In this document: one piece after another, positions 9,478-18,003 of the stretch
How the letters are laid out: every line of letters begins with the position of its first letter
How positions within the stretch are numbered: the first letter of the stretch is position 1
DNA from: Prolixibacteraceae bacterium
Lineage (GTDB): Bacteria; Bacteroidota; Bacteroidia; Bacteroidales; Prolixibacteraceae
Direction: 5' to 3'
Length of the DNA: 64,000 nt
Assembly (NCBI GenBank): GCA_003506435.1
Contig: DOAQ01000020.1
Span: 69,755 to 133,754, forward strand
Made by a program: the position numbers and the translations under genes
The notes under the pieces: generated by a model
Databases searched by the model: none
Seen by the model: only the letters and a program-made list of their open reading frames with translations
Told to the model about the DNA's origin: nothing

Positions 9478-10547
9478 AATGTATCAAAAAGACAATGAAA
9501 TTTGAACCTGATTATACGAATCTTCTTCAGGTTCTGAATAATCAAAGATCGGATCGTTTGTCGTTGTACGAACATCATATTGACGCACCGTTTATTTCGA
9601 AAGCACTGGGTGAAAAAATTTCATCTGAAGGATTAACAGCCAGTGAATTGGAAGGATACTACCGAAAATTGATCGGATTTTGGAAAGATATGACTTATGA
9701 CGGCTTTGATTTTGAAGCGGCAATATGTGATATCCTGCCGGGACATGGAGCTATTATGGGAGGAATGGCAGGCCCAATTCAAACCAGGGAAGACTTTGAG
9801 AAATACCCTTGGGAAAACATCCCCGAAATATTTTGGAAAAATTACACCCCCCATTTTGAAGCAATCCGGAAAATCTTGCCTGCCGGGATGAAAGCTTATG
9901 GAGGCTGCGGGTACGGTATTTTTGAAGCAAGTCAGGATTTGGTGGGATACGAATACTTATGTATTATGCAGTGTATGGATCCCGATTTGTTCGCTGATCT
10001 GTTCCTCCGGATTGGTGATCTTTGGGTAGAATTATGGCAAGGAGTTATCGAACGATATTCTGACATATTTGTCTTTTTCAGGATGGGCGATGATCTGGGG
10101 CATAAAACTTCTACGTTACTCGACACGGATATTATCCGTAAGCATATTTTCCCACAGTATAAACGCGTTATCGAATTGGTACACTGGTCTAGTAAAAAGT
10201 TTTTGCTACATTCATGCGGGAATATCTTCCCTTTAATGGAAGATATCATCAATTTAGGTATTGATGCCAAGCATTCCAATGAAGACCAGATTGCCCCTTT
10301 CGATAACTGGATTGAGAAATATAACAACAGAATTGGATTGTTCGGAGGGTTCGACCTGAATTTGCTGGTATTGGAAAAATCTGAAACAGTATTTCATACA
10401 ATCGTTGAACAGGGAACACTCTATCGAAAGATTGCAAACGGGTACGGGTTGGGTTCCGGGAATTCAATCCCCGGCTACATTCCTGTTGACAATTTTTTTG
10501 CAATGGTCGAAGCTGTTAAAACGATAAGAAAAAATGAAGAGAATTAA
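9474..10547 (+). CDS. URO-D superfamily protein, second paralogue with partial zinc motif
   Basis: This 357-residue URO-D superfamily barrel starts inside the stop codon of the beta-mannosidase gene (ATGA overlap), so the two proteins are likely made together. It keeps the first half of the methyltransferase zinc motif (FLLHSCGN). The downstream segment reads IGLFGGFD where a Cys would be expected, so the third ligand seen in the paralogue at 5540-6673 is missing. The two proteins are clearly distinct rather than recent duplicates. Possible roles are an accessory methyltransferase, a decarboxylase-like enzyme on a sugar-derived acid, or a partner subunit. None can be chosen from sequence alone. 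Confidence 0.75.
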   Translation: MKCIKKTMKFEPDYTNLLQVLNNQRSDRLSLYEHHIDAPFISKALGEKISSEGLTASELEGYYRKLIGFWKDMTYDGFDFEAAICDILPGHGAIMGGMAGPIQTREDFEKYPWENIPEIFWKNYTPHFEAIRKILPAGMKAYGGCGYGIFEASQDLVGYEYLCIMQCMDPDLFADLFLRIGDLWVELWQGVIERYSDIFVFFRMGDDLGHKTSTLLDTDIIRKHIFPQYKRVIELVHWSSKKFLLHSCGNIFPLMEDIINLGIDAKHSNEDQIAPFDNWIEKYNNRIGLFGGFDLNLLVLEKSETVFHTIVEQGTLYRKIANGYGLGSGNSIPGYIPVDNFFAMVEAVKTIRKNEEN

Positions 10548-10583
10548 TAAAATACATTAGATTTTCAGTTTAAAACTCAAAAA

Positions 10584-12161
10584 ATGCTAATACAATTAAC
10601 TATGAATTCAAGAACCATCAACCATTTCCGATCCTTCAGACTTTTAATCTTTTTTGCAATATTCAGTTCTTCTGCATTTTCCCAGAAACAGGAAATTTCT
10701 TGGGGCGATCAGGGAAACGGCACTTACATCAACCCGATATTGAATGCCGATTATTCTGATCCCGATGCAATTCGCGTGGGAGATGATTATTACATGGTCT
10801 GTTCAGAATTCCATTTTATGGGTATGCCGGTGCTCCATTCAAAAGACCTGGTCAACTGGACTATCATCGGTCAGATTTACCATGAGTTTAGATTTGCCCC
10901 TGAATTTGATACCAACGACCGCTATGCAGGCGGAAGCTGGGCCCCGTCTATTCGCTATCACGACAAAAAGTTCTGGGTTTATTTTTGTACTCCCGACGAA
11001 GGACTTTTTATGACTACGGCCGAAAAACCGGAGGGTCCCTGGGAACCTCTGACGCAGGTTGTAGAAATTCCCAAATGGGAAGATCCGTGTCCATTCTGGG
11101 ATGACAACGGGCAGGGCTATCTGGCCCGAAGTATTTGGGGAGCAGGTCCTATTATCGTACATAAATTAAGTCCCGATGGTAAAAAACTGATGGATGATGG
11201 CGTTACTGTGTATACAGGTCCTGTAGCAGAAGGTCCCAAACCCTTTAAACGAAATGGTTATTATTACATTAGTCTGCCCGAAGGTGGTGTTGGCGAAGGC
11301 TGGCAAACCATTCTGCGCTCTAAAAATATTTATGGTCCTTACGAAAAAAAAGTAGTTCTTGAAACCGGTTCAACCCACATTAATGGGCCTCATCAGGGTG
11401 CTTTGGTCGATACTCCGGACGGGGAATGGTGGTTTTTGCATTTTCAGTTGTATCCGCCACTGGGAAGGGTTGTTCATCTGCAACCGGCATGGTGGAAGGA
11501 AGACTGGCCGGTAATAGGGGTGGACATCGACCGGAATGGCATTGGTGAACCTGTTTATTCCTGGCAGAATCCGTATAAAAATACAACGGTTGCCAAACCC
11601 CAGGCAACAGATGATTTTGACTCCCCGAAACCCGGATTACAATGGGCCTGGAACCATAATCCGGTTGATAAAGCCTGGTCGTTGACTGAAAACCCAGGAA
11701 AACTAACCCTTCATGCCCTTCATGCCGATAACTTTCTGAAAGCACAGAATACACTTACCCAGAAAATCATGGGATACAACGGTGAAACCATTGTTTTACT
11801 GGATGGGAAAAAGATGAAAGAAGGACAGAAAGCCGGACTTTGCGTTATGGGAAAGGACTACGCGCTCGTAGGATTGAAAAAGCAGGATGGGAAATTCTAC
11901 CTTTTCACCGATGTAAATGGAACCCAAAATGAAACAAAGATTGCTGCCTCCTATATCTGGCTAAAAGTAAGGATCACTTCAGAAAAAAATCAAAACCAGT
12001 TCAGCTACAGCTCCAACGATAAACAGTTTATCCCTGTTGGCGACAATTTCGAGGTACTCTATGGACACTGGAAAGGTCCCCGGATCGGCCTTTACAGTTT
12101 TAACGAGACGGAAGAGGGAGGGATAGCTGTTTTTGATTCTTTCCGATATGGGTTTAATTAA
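10584..12161 (+). CDS. GH43 family glycoside hydrolase (xylosidase/arabinofuranosidase type), secreted
   Basis: A 525-residue protein with a signal peptide ending SSSAFSQ. The five-bladed GH43 propeller is marked by INPILNADYSDPDAI (catalytic base Asp), WEDPCPFWDDNGQGYL (pKa-modulating Asp) and AEGPKPFKRNGYYY (acid Glu). The last 200 residues (from about FDSPKPGLQWAWNHNP) form a beta-sandwich like the XynB C-terminal/DUF1349 domain. Family members hydrolyse xylosyl or arabinosyl linkages; which one applies here is not decidable. ATG codons at 10584 and 10602 are both possible starts; the second gives a more ordinary signal peptide. It is the last gene before the terminator at 12219-12250 and 37 bases after the URO-D gene. 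Confidence 0.88.
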   Translation: MLIQLTMNSRTINHFRSFRLLIFFAIFSSSAFSQKQEISWGDQGNGTYINPILNADYSDPDAIRVGDDYYMVCSEFHFMGMPVLHSKDLVNWTIIGQIYHEFRFAPEFDTNDRYAGGSWAPSIRYHDKKFWVYFCTPDEGLFMTTAEKPEGPWEPLTQVVEIPKWEDPCPFWDDNGQGYLARSIWGAGPIIVHKLSPDGKKLMDDGVTVYTGPVAEGPKPFKRNGYYYISLPEGGVGEGWQTILRSKNIYGPYEKKVVLETGSTHINGPHQGALVDTPDGEWWFLHFQLYPPLGRVVHLQPAWWKEDWPVIGVDIDRNGIGEPVYSWQNPYKNTTVAKPQATDDFDSPKPGLQWAWNHNPVDKAWSLTENPGKLTLHALHADNFLKAQNTLTQKIMGYNGETIVLLDGKKMKEGQKAGLCVMGKDYALVGLKKQDGKFYLFTDVNGTQNETKIAASYIWLKVRITSEKNQNQFSYSSNDKQFIPVGDNFEVLYGHWKGPRIGLYSFNETEEGGIAVFDSFRYGFN

Positions 12162-12218
12162 ATTCCTATCAAACACTATTACAGCATCGGAGATGTCCTG
12201 TCAGGCAGTACAACCCAC

Positions 12219-12250
12219 AAAAACGCAGTAATGAAAATTGCTGCGTTTTT
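12219..12250 (+). terminator. Intrinsic terminator after the GH106/GH2/GH43 operon
   Basis: A 14-bp stem (12219-12232 with 12237-12250) contains a single G-U pair, is closed by a GAAA tetraloop, and ends in a run of T. The symmetric A-rich and T-rich arms make it potentially bidirectional. It separates the first glycan operon from the sigma-receptor locus. Confidence 0.85.
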
Positions 12251-12410
12251 TATAAATGTCGCTTAAATTCCTGGCAAGAACGAAACTGTTCTGTAACTAC
12301 ACCTGACGATTTAAATCCGACCAAAGAGAAGTCCTGCTTTAGTAAAGCCAGCACAACTTTTAAATTTTTTCTTCGTATTTTTCGCTATGGGAAGATATTT
12401 ATATATCAGA

Positions 12411-12425
12411 AATTACAGTGTAATT
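12411..12425. promoter_or_regulatory. Perfect inverted repeat upstream of sigma-receptor gene, possible operator
   Basis: AATTAC and GTAATT arms flank a 3-base spacer, 137 bases before the fusion start. It is short and AT-rich, so chance occurrence is possible. No repeat-rich or coding explanation was seen. Confidence 0.25.
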
Positions 12426-12561
12426 CTTTGAATATAAACAATTAACGCACAAATATTGTTTGTATGATTTTAGGTAGGTGAGAATCGGACTATATATAAT
12501 TCATATCTGAATACGTTTATAATAACTGGCATTGATTGGTCAGATAACTTTATACCCGGAA

Positions 12562-15500
12562 ATGGAACGAATGGCACAGCAACAAGAATGGTTTCGAGAG
12601 GTATTCAGGAATAACTACAAACACCTGCATAACTATTTGTATTACCTTTCGGGCGATATTGACTGGAGCGAAGATACTGTTCAGGAGGTCTTTCTATTGC
12701 TGTGGGAAAAAAGGGACACCATTCTGGTCGACACGCTAAAGCCGTTTCTTTTTAAAGTTGCCCGCAATCTGTTTTTGAAAAAAAAACGTCATGAAGCAGT
12801 AACCCTTAAATTTGCCAGACAGGTTGCAGCCGACGGACAGCAGGAAAGCCCGGAATTTGAATTGGAACAACAGGAATTCGACCTGAAACTGCAAGAAGCA
12901 ATTTCAGTGCTTCCCGATCAGTGCCGTACTATTTTTCTGATGAACCGCATGGATGAAATGAAATACCACGAAGTTGCCAAAGCGTTAGGAATTAGCCAGA
13001 AGGCTGTGGAAAAGCAAATCAGCAAAGCGCTCCGGATTCTCCGGGAAAAATTAATTGATGAGGATGACCGGAAAAGCAATACAAATAACAGTTCTTCAAA
13101 CCATTCCAATAAATTACCTTCATTTTTATACCAGGCGCTTCAGGTTTTTTGCTCCGGTGGTTTTGCCTTATCAGTTGTTCTCTTCCTTCTTTTGTTCCTG
13201 TATTTTCCTTTCTCTGCCACGGCCCAAAACCCGGTTATTACTTATTCTGTTTCCGAAAAAAAACTCAGCGAGGTTCTTGAAGATATATCCCGGAGCCACC
13301 CGGTAAAATTTGCATTCGACGCGCAGGCATTTTCCGGAATCCGCGCCACGGTCGATGTCCGGCAAGTTTCTGTCCGGGAATTTCTCGAACGCCTGTCAAA
13401 ACAATTTTCGCTGGATTTCAAACTGATGGAAGGAACCTGGATTCTGCAATTGAAAAAAACAGAAACTCCCGATCCTGTTTTGCCGGTGGCAACAAAAAAC
13501 AGTTTGTCCGGGTTTGTGAGTGACATTACTACCGGAGAACCGCTGAAGTACTGTAACATTGTATTGTCAAACCAACACGGTACCAGTACCAACGATCTGG
13601 GGTATTTTTACATGGAAACTCTCTCCGATTCGGTACACTTTTTTATCAGTCATTTGGGCTACCAGCGACTTGATACCACTGTATCATTGGATCATAAAAA
13701 TCCAATATTGCTGAAATTGAAACCTTTCACTATCATGATGGAAGAAATCAAAGTACAGATGCAGGAAAAAAACATGTTGGAATTATCGGAATACCCTGAA
13801 AAAATTGGTTTTAACCCGGCCAAGTCGTCCGCCATTCCACGACTTTCGGAAAATGATCTGGTGAACATGCTGACCCTGATTCCGGGTGTTAACTTTCTGG
13901 GCGGGCAAACCGGTGGCTTATCGATCCGGGGTGGAAATCCTTCGGAAAATCTGATTCTGCTTGACGGCATACCGGTGTTGGAAACCGGCCATCTGTTCGG
14001 GAACCTGAGTGTTCTGAATGCCGATTTCATAAAACAGGTATTTGTTTCACGCGGCGGATTCGATGCGTCGCAGGGAGAACGAATTTCAGGAACGGTTGAA
14101 CTGAATGGAAAAACCGGTTTTCGCGATCATGCGCAAATGAATGTGTCGGCTAACCTGCTGCATGGCAATGCGCTGGCCAGTGTCCCGCTTTCCGAAAAAT
14201 TTTCAGTAACCGGTGCATGGCGGCATTCTTACATCAATCAATGGCAAAATTATCTTTCCCGGAAACTTTTGAGTGATACCCGTTTAACCGAAACCAGTAG
14301 CGAAGCACAAACAACCGCTGATGTCTTTCCAACGGTGAAATATCAGGATATGAACCTAAAAATGAGCTATCATCCAAATAAAAATCAGGAACTGAATTTC
14401 AGCTTTTTCGGTGGCGATGATTTACAGACGCTTGATTACCAGTTGGCAGAAAACCAATTCTACCGTAACGAAGCGGTTACCGGCAACAACATCGGGTTCA
14501 GCGGAAGCTGGTCGATGCAAACCGGGAGATGGCACCACTCTTTCACCGCGGGGTATTCGGGACTAAATCAAAACTCCGAATTTCAGTCGGGCGAACAAGT
14601 GGAAGAAACAGAAGTAAAAACCAATCCCGGGAATGGAAAAGGAAAAGCAATCGGGAGATATAAAAATTACATCCGGACACAGTATGAACTCGATAACGAT
14701 TCAAACTACGTTGAAGAATTGCGGGCCGGTTGGAAAACCGAATATAAAAAAGGAATTTTTACATATCAGGCAGGAGGTGGTTTTACCGCTAACAAATTCA
14801 GCTATGATTTTTATGCTGAACGAACTTCAGGAAACCTTCCCGTCGATTCGCTGAACAATTCGGAAGACGACCTGGTGTGGCATGCTTTTGTCCAGCAAAC
14901 GATTGCTCCATCGTCGAAATGGAAACTTCGGTGGGGTATCCGGGCCAACTTCGACCAACTCACCCGAAAGGTTTACTGGCAGCCTCGCGGCGGTATCGAA
15001 TTTTTCCCTGTACAGCCAGTGAAATTTTACTACCTGACCGGAATTTATAATCAGTTCCTTTCCAAAATTCCAAAGATCGACATCAACGGAAATACCGACA
15101 TGGTTTGGTACTTACCCGACGAAGAAGGAAATGGTTTGCTGAAAGCGACTCATCATGTCGCCGGATTCCGGATTGAAAAAGGAGGGTTTTTGTTCAATGC
15201 CGAATTGTACCGGAAATATACCAGCGGAAAACAATATTTGCTGGACGACATTTACGAAAAAGGGAATGTAACCCGCATCCAGTACACGACACAGTCAGGT
15301 GAAGAACTGAACCATGGCATGGACCTGTATCTGCAATTCAGGCAAAAGCACTGGAACCACATGGCAGCCTACTCGCTTGCCCGGTCGCAGGAAAAAATGA
15401 CAGGCTTTAACAACGACGAGTGGTTTCCTTCTTTCAACGACCACCGGCACCAGCTAAAACTCACCGAAGTATTCACATACCGGGGCTGGGCCGCAGCTTC

Positions 15501-15798
15501 TTCGTGGACCTACCGTTCGGGTCAGCCACGGCTTATTGCCGGCAGCAGTCCGGAATCTCCCGAATTTGAAAGGCTTTCCAATTTTTCACAAGTCGATTTT
15601 TCTGTTATCCGGAAATTTCGTTTCAAGCATTGGGGGGTGAGCGGTGGACTGACTTTGCTCAACCTCACAAACCGGCTTAACATTGTTGAAGTCGATTACC
15701 TGAACATTGCCACCGAAGTGAATACCTTCAGTGTCCGGTCAAATGTTTCGGCCCCTTCGCTCACTCCTGTTTTCTTTGTCAACGTGCAAATCTTCTGA
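12562..15798 (+). CDS. ECF sigma factor fused to a TonB-dependent outer-membrane receptor
   Basis: One uninterrupted frame of 1078 residues from ATG 12562 (an in-frame TTG at 12532 is less likely). Order from the ATG: sigma-70 region 2 at about 14-80 (SEDTVQEVFLLLW), region 4 at about 110-162 (LPDQCRTIFL, AKALGISQKAVEKQISKAL), a Ser/Asn-rich linker, a hydrophobic segment at about 199-218 ending SATA-Q, an STN domain at about 226-298, a carboxypeptidase-like domain at about 312-387, a TonB plug at about 427-515 (LSIRGG, LILLDGIP), and a barrel ending in Phe. Between the in-frame ATGs at 12958 and 13426 there is no other ATG. There is also no GTG or TTG between sigma region 4 and the hydrophobic core, so the receptor has no start of its own. 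FecI-type sigma factors normally pair with separate FecA-type receptors. A FecR anti-sigma gene follows. Domain calls are strong; how the chain is processed is unknown. Confidence 0.9.
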   Translation: MERMAQQQEWFREVFRNNYKHLHNYLYYLSGDIDWSEDTVQEVFLLLWEKRDTILVDTLKPFLFKVARNLFLKKKRHEAVTLKFARQVAADGQQESPEFELEQQEFDLKLQEAISVLPDQCRTIFLMNRMDEMKYHEVAKALGISQKAVEKQISKALRILREKLIDEDDRKSNTNNSSSNHSNKLPSFLYQALQVFCSGGFALSVVLFLLLFLYFPFSATAQNPVITYSVSEKKLSEVLEDISRSHPVKFAFDAQAFSGIRATVDVRQVSVREFLERLSKQFSLDFKLMEGTWILQLKKTETPDPVLPVATKNSLSGFVSDITTGEPLKYCNIVLSNQHGTSTNDLGYFYMETLSDSVHFFISHLGYQRLDTTVSLDHKNPILLKLKPFTIMMEEIKVQMQEKNMLELSEYPEKIGFNPAKSSAIPRLSENDLVNMLTLIPGVNFLGGQTGGLSIRGGNPSENLILLDGIPVLETGHLFGNLSVLNADFIKQVFVSRGGFDASQGERISGTVELNGKTGFRDHAQMNVSANLLHGNALASVPLSEKFSVTGAWRHSYINQWQNYLSRKLLSDTRLTETSSEAQTTADVFPTVKYQDMNLKMSYHPNKNQELNFSFFGGDDLQTLDYQLAENQFYRNEAVTGNNIGFSGSWSMQTGRWHHSFTAGYSGLNQNSEFQSGEQVEETEVKTNPGNGKGKAIGRYKNYIRTQYELDNDSNYVEELRAGWKTEYKKGIFTYQAGGGFTANKFSYDFYAERTSGNLPVDSLNNSEDDLVWHAFVQQTIAPSSKWKLRWGIRANFDQLTRKVYWQPRGGIEFFPVQPVKFYYLTGIYNQFLSKIPKIDINGNTDMVWYLPDEEGNGLLKATHHVAGFRIEKGGFLFNAELYRKYTSGKQYLLDDIYEKGNVTRIQYTTQSGEELNHGMDLYLQFRQKHWNHMAAYSLARSQEKMTGFNNDEWFPSFNDHRHQLKLTEVFTYRGWAAASSWTYRSGQPRLIAGSSPESPEFERLSNFSQVDFSVIRKFRFKHWGVSGGLTLLNLTNRLNIVEVDYLNIATEVNTFSVRSNVSAPSLTPVFFVNVQIF

Positions 15799-15811
15799 AA
15801 TGTCAACCTTT

Positions 15812-15831
15812 TTTGTTAATTTTTTAACAAA
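15812..15831. other. Hairpin between sigma-receptor gene and fecR-like gene
   Basis: TTTGTTAA (15812-15819) and TTAACAAA (15824-15831) form an 8-bp perfect inverted repeat with a TTTT loop, 13 bases after the fusion stop. It is not followed by a T-run, so it is more likely a processing/attenuation hairpin or an operator than a full terminator. It sits in a 168-base gap before the next gene. Confidence 0.4.
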
Positions 15832-15966
15832 TTAAGTTGTTGATTTACAGTGCTGAAAATATTTTTACCTAAAAATGTAAGTTTCCAAGGTAGGGTAAAT
15901 TCATGCGAAGGGATATGTATAGTTGAAAAGCAAAACAAGAGTTCAGGAACTGATTTGAATAACAAA

Positions 15967-16812
15967 ATGGAAAAGGATAAAAAATATCAATTAACCACCG
16001 AACGGATCGAGCAAGCAATTCGGAATTATCTGGTTCCTTCCCGTCTGGATAGCGAATCGGCCCTGAACCTTGTTTTATCAAAAATTGATAATAAAGAAAC
16101 CAATCCTAAAATTGTCCGGATTTCCGCATGGTGGAAATATGCGGGTGCAGCAGCGGCTATTTTGGTGATCGGCTTATTTTTACATCTTTTGCTGGCAACA
16201 GTTACTTTCAAGGGAATTGATTCACAGGTAGCTTCGTTCAGGCTTCCCGACCAATCAAGAGTGGTTCTCAACCAAAACAGTCAGGTCAAATTCCGGAAAT
16301 ATTTTTGGAACCGACAGGTATCACTCGAAGGCAACGCTTATTTTGAAGTTGAAAAAGGAAGCCGGTTTGTCGTTTCCACCGAGACAGGCCAGGTCGAAGT
16401 ACTGGGTACGCGGTTCTCCGTAAAAGAAAATAATAAGCGGCTTGAAGTGGCTTGTTTTGAAGGAAAAGTGAAAGCAGTCAATCGCGAAATCCAGCAGATA
16501 CTGAAAGCCGGAGATTCAGTTACCATCATTGAAGGAAAGAAAGAATCAGCAAAAATTACTGCTGAATTTCCCGATTTTGCCCTTTTCTCCAGGCATTATT
16601 CCAATGTAGAACTGAGTGAAATTATCAAAGACATTGACCTTTTCTTCGGCGTTAAAACTACGCTCGAAACCGAAACATTCAAATATTTCACCGGATCGCT
16701 CGAAACCGGAACTCTGGAAACAGCGTTGGCAATTGTTACAACTCCTTTGCAACTGGACTATACGTTTGAAGGAGAAAACAAAATTCGAATCAATCAATCG
16801 ATTAATAAATAA
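15967..16812 (+). CDS. FecR-type anti-sigma factor with DUF4974 domain
   Basis: The ATG at 15967 (MEKDKKYQLTTERIEQ) gives 281 residues; the frame is open upstream to a GTG at 15850, but that extension is not FecR-like. A short cytoplasmic N-terminus of about 55 residues precedes one transmembrane helix at about 58-78 (AAAAILVIGLFLHLLLA). A FecR periplasmic beta domain follows (VLNQNSQVKFRKYF, GNAYFEVEK, VLGTRFSV). The C-terminal DUF4974 domain runs from SNVELSEIIKDIDLFFG to the end. FecR proteins bind their cognate ECF sigma factor and receive the receptor signal through the periplasmic domain. Its natural partner is the adjacent sigma-receptor fusion, so it would see a sigma factor and an STN domain that began as one polypeptide. 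It lies 12 bases before the DUF4382 gene. Confidence 0.88.
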   Translation: MEKDKKYQLTTERIEQAIRNYLVPSRLDSESALNLVLSKIDNKETNPKIVRISAWWKYAGAAAAILVIGLFLHLLLATVTFKGIDSQVASFRLPDQSRVVLNQNSQVKFRKYFWNRQVSLEGNAYFEVEKGSRFVVSTETGQVEVLGTRFSVKENNKRLEVACFEGKVKAVNREIQQILKAGDSVTIIEGKKESAKITAEFPDFALFSRHYSNVELSEIIKDIDLFFGVKTTLETETFKYFTGSLETGTLETALAIVTTPLQLDYTFEGENKIRINQSINK

Positions 16813-16824
16813 TAATTTACAGCT

Positions 16825-17745
16825 ATGAAAATGATTATTAAACTTACTTTTTTGCTCGCAATTGCAGCAATGGTATTGAATTCATGCAACGACCTTAAAG
16901 ATGACAACGGAAATGCCACCGGAAATGTCACATTTAAGATTACGGATGCGCCTTTCCCTGCTGATTTTGTAGAAGCAGCGTTGATTACTGTTGACAGGTT
17001 GGAATTACGAAAAGCAGGAGGAGATTGTCCGGGAGTTCCTCAAACGGAGCAAAGTGAAAACGACGAAGATGAAAACTCTCACAGTTACGGCAACATGGAA
17101 TTTAACTGCGACAGTGGTTTTGTATCTATTCCGTTAGAGAGTACAGAGTTAAACCTTTTGGAACTGAGAAACGGAATCACCGAAGTTCTGGCAAATGCTG
17201 AGCTTCCGGTTGGAGAATATGACATGATCCGCCTGCATATTGTCGATGCCGAAATCGTTTTGGACGACGGAAAGACTTTCCAACTGAAAGTTCCAGGTGG
17301 TAATTCCAGCGGCTTGAAAATAAAACTGGATACCCCATTGGTAGTTGATGAAAACGAAGGAACAGAAATTCTGATTGACTTCGATCTAAGCAGATCGTTT
17401 ATTGTCAAGGGGAATGGCAAGTCGAAAAAAGGTATTATGGGATTCATTTTTAAACCCGTATGTCGTGCCGTGCAGGAATCAAAAGCAGGTGTGCTGAAAG
17501 GCTTTGTTTATGAAACGCCAAACATTCCTGTTCCCGGTGCAACAGTTTCCGTCATCCAGGAAAATGACACCATTACTTCTGCTGTTACTTCCGAAGGAGG
17601 TACCTATAAAATTTTGGGACTGCCTGCCGGAACCTACACACTGGCTTGTGAAAAAGAAGGATATGCGACCCAGACGATTCCTGATGTGGTTATTTCAGAA
17701 ACGAAAAGTACAACAGCAGATATTCTTCTGGTAAAAAATCCGTAA
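16825..17745 (+). CDS. DUF4382 lipoprotein with C-terminal carboxypeptidase-like domain
   Basis: A 306-residue protein with lipobox LNSC (Cys21) followed by the acidic stretch NDLKDD, which fits surface-exported Bacteroidota lipoproteins. Residues about 31-215 form a DUF4382 domain (FKITDAPFPADFVEAALITVDRLEL is its typical opening, with LNLLELRNG later). Residues about 225-300 form a carboxypeptidase regulatory-like beta-sandwich (GATVSVIQENDT, GLPAGTYTLACEKEGY). The function of DUF4382 is unknown. Position as the third gene of the sigma-receptor/FecR operon suggests it is the surface partner or a main product of this signalling locus; this is inference. A terminator follows at 17802. Confidence 0.85.
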   Translation: MKMIIKLTFLLAIAAMVLNSCNDLKDDNGNATGNVTFKITDAPFPADFVEAALITVDRLELRKAGGDCPGVPQTEQSENDEDENSHSYGNMEFNCDSGFVSIPLESTELNLLELRNGITEVLANAELPVGEYDMIRLHIVDAEIVLDDGKTFQLKVPGGNSSGLKIKLDTPLVVDENEGTEILIDFDLSRSFIVKGNGKSKKGIMGFIFKPVCRAVQESKAGVLKGFVYETPNIPVPGATVSVIQENDTITSAVTSEGGTYKILGLPAGTYTLACEKEGYATQTIPDVVISETKSTTADILLVKNP

Positions 17746-17801
17746 AATTTCAATTTGTTCAATGAACAACGGAAGCTGATCTCAGCATCCGGCAAAATGA
17801 G

Positions 17802-17837
17802 CCCGGTTTCTTCAAAGGAATCCGGGTTTGTTTTTTT
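17802..17837 (+). terminator. Intrinsic terminator after the DUF4382 gene
   Basis: CCCGGTTTC at 17802-17810 pairs with GAATCCGGG at 17818-17826 (one mismatch), followed by TTTGTTTTTTT. It closes the sigma-receptor operon and separates it from the glucan locus. Confidence 0.75.
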
Positions 17838-18003
17838 CTGAAAATCACATATTCTCCGGGTATTCAAATTCCCCGGGTTTCAGAAAAAGTTTATTTTATG
17901 TTACACAACTATCTCGGAAAGAGCTGGAATTTTCTCAAAATGAACTAATTTCCTCAACTACCGTATAGCTTTTTTTGTTGATATGTCTACTAAAAGATGA
18001 ATT

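Larger units (their letters stand above)
12162..12561 (+). other. 400-base intergenic region before the sigma-receptor gene
   Basis: The stretch holds the terminator at 12219-12250 and an AT-rich segment in front of the sigma-receptor fusion with a perfect inverted repeat AATTAC-agt-GTAATT at 12411-12425. No convincing TAnnTTTG promoter element was found; TACGTTTA near 12512 is one base off. No coding sequence is supported here. Confidence 0.5.

Noticed and set aside
13055..13306. ATG-started frame at the sigma-receptor junction that might restart translation
   Set aside because: It is in another frame, ends after 83 codons and does not enter the receptor frame, so it cannot give a separate receptor.
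15850..15966. GTG start extending the FecR protein by 39 residues
   Set aside because: The extension has no FecR similarity; ATG 15967 gives the expected N-terminus.
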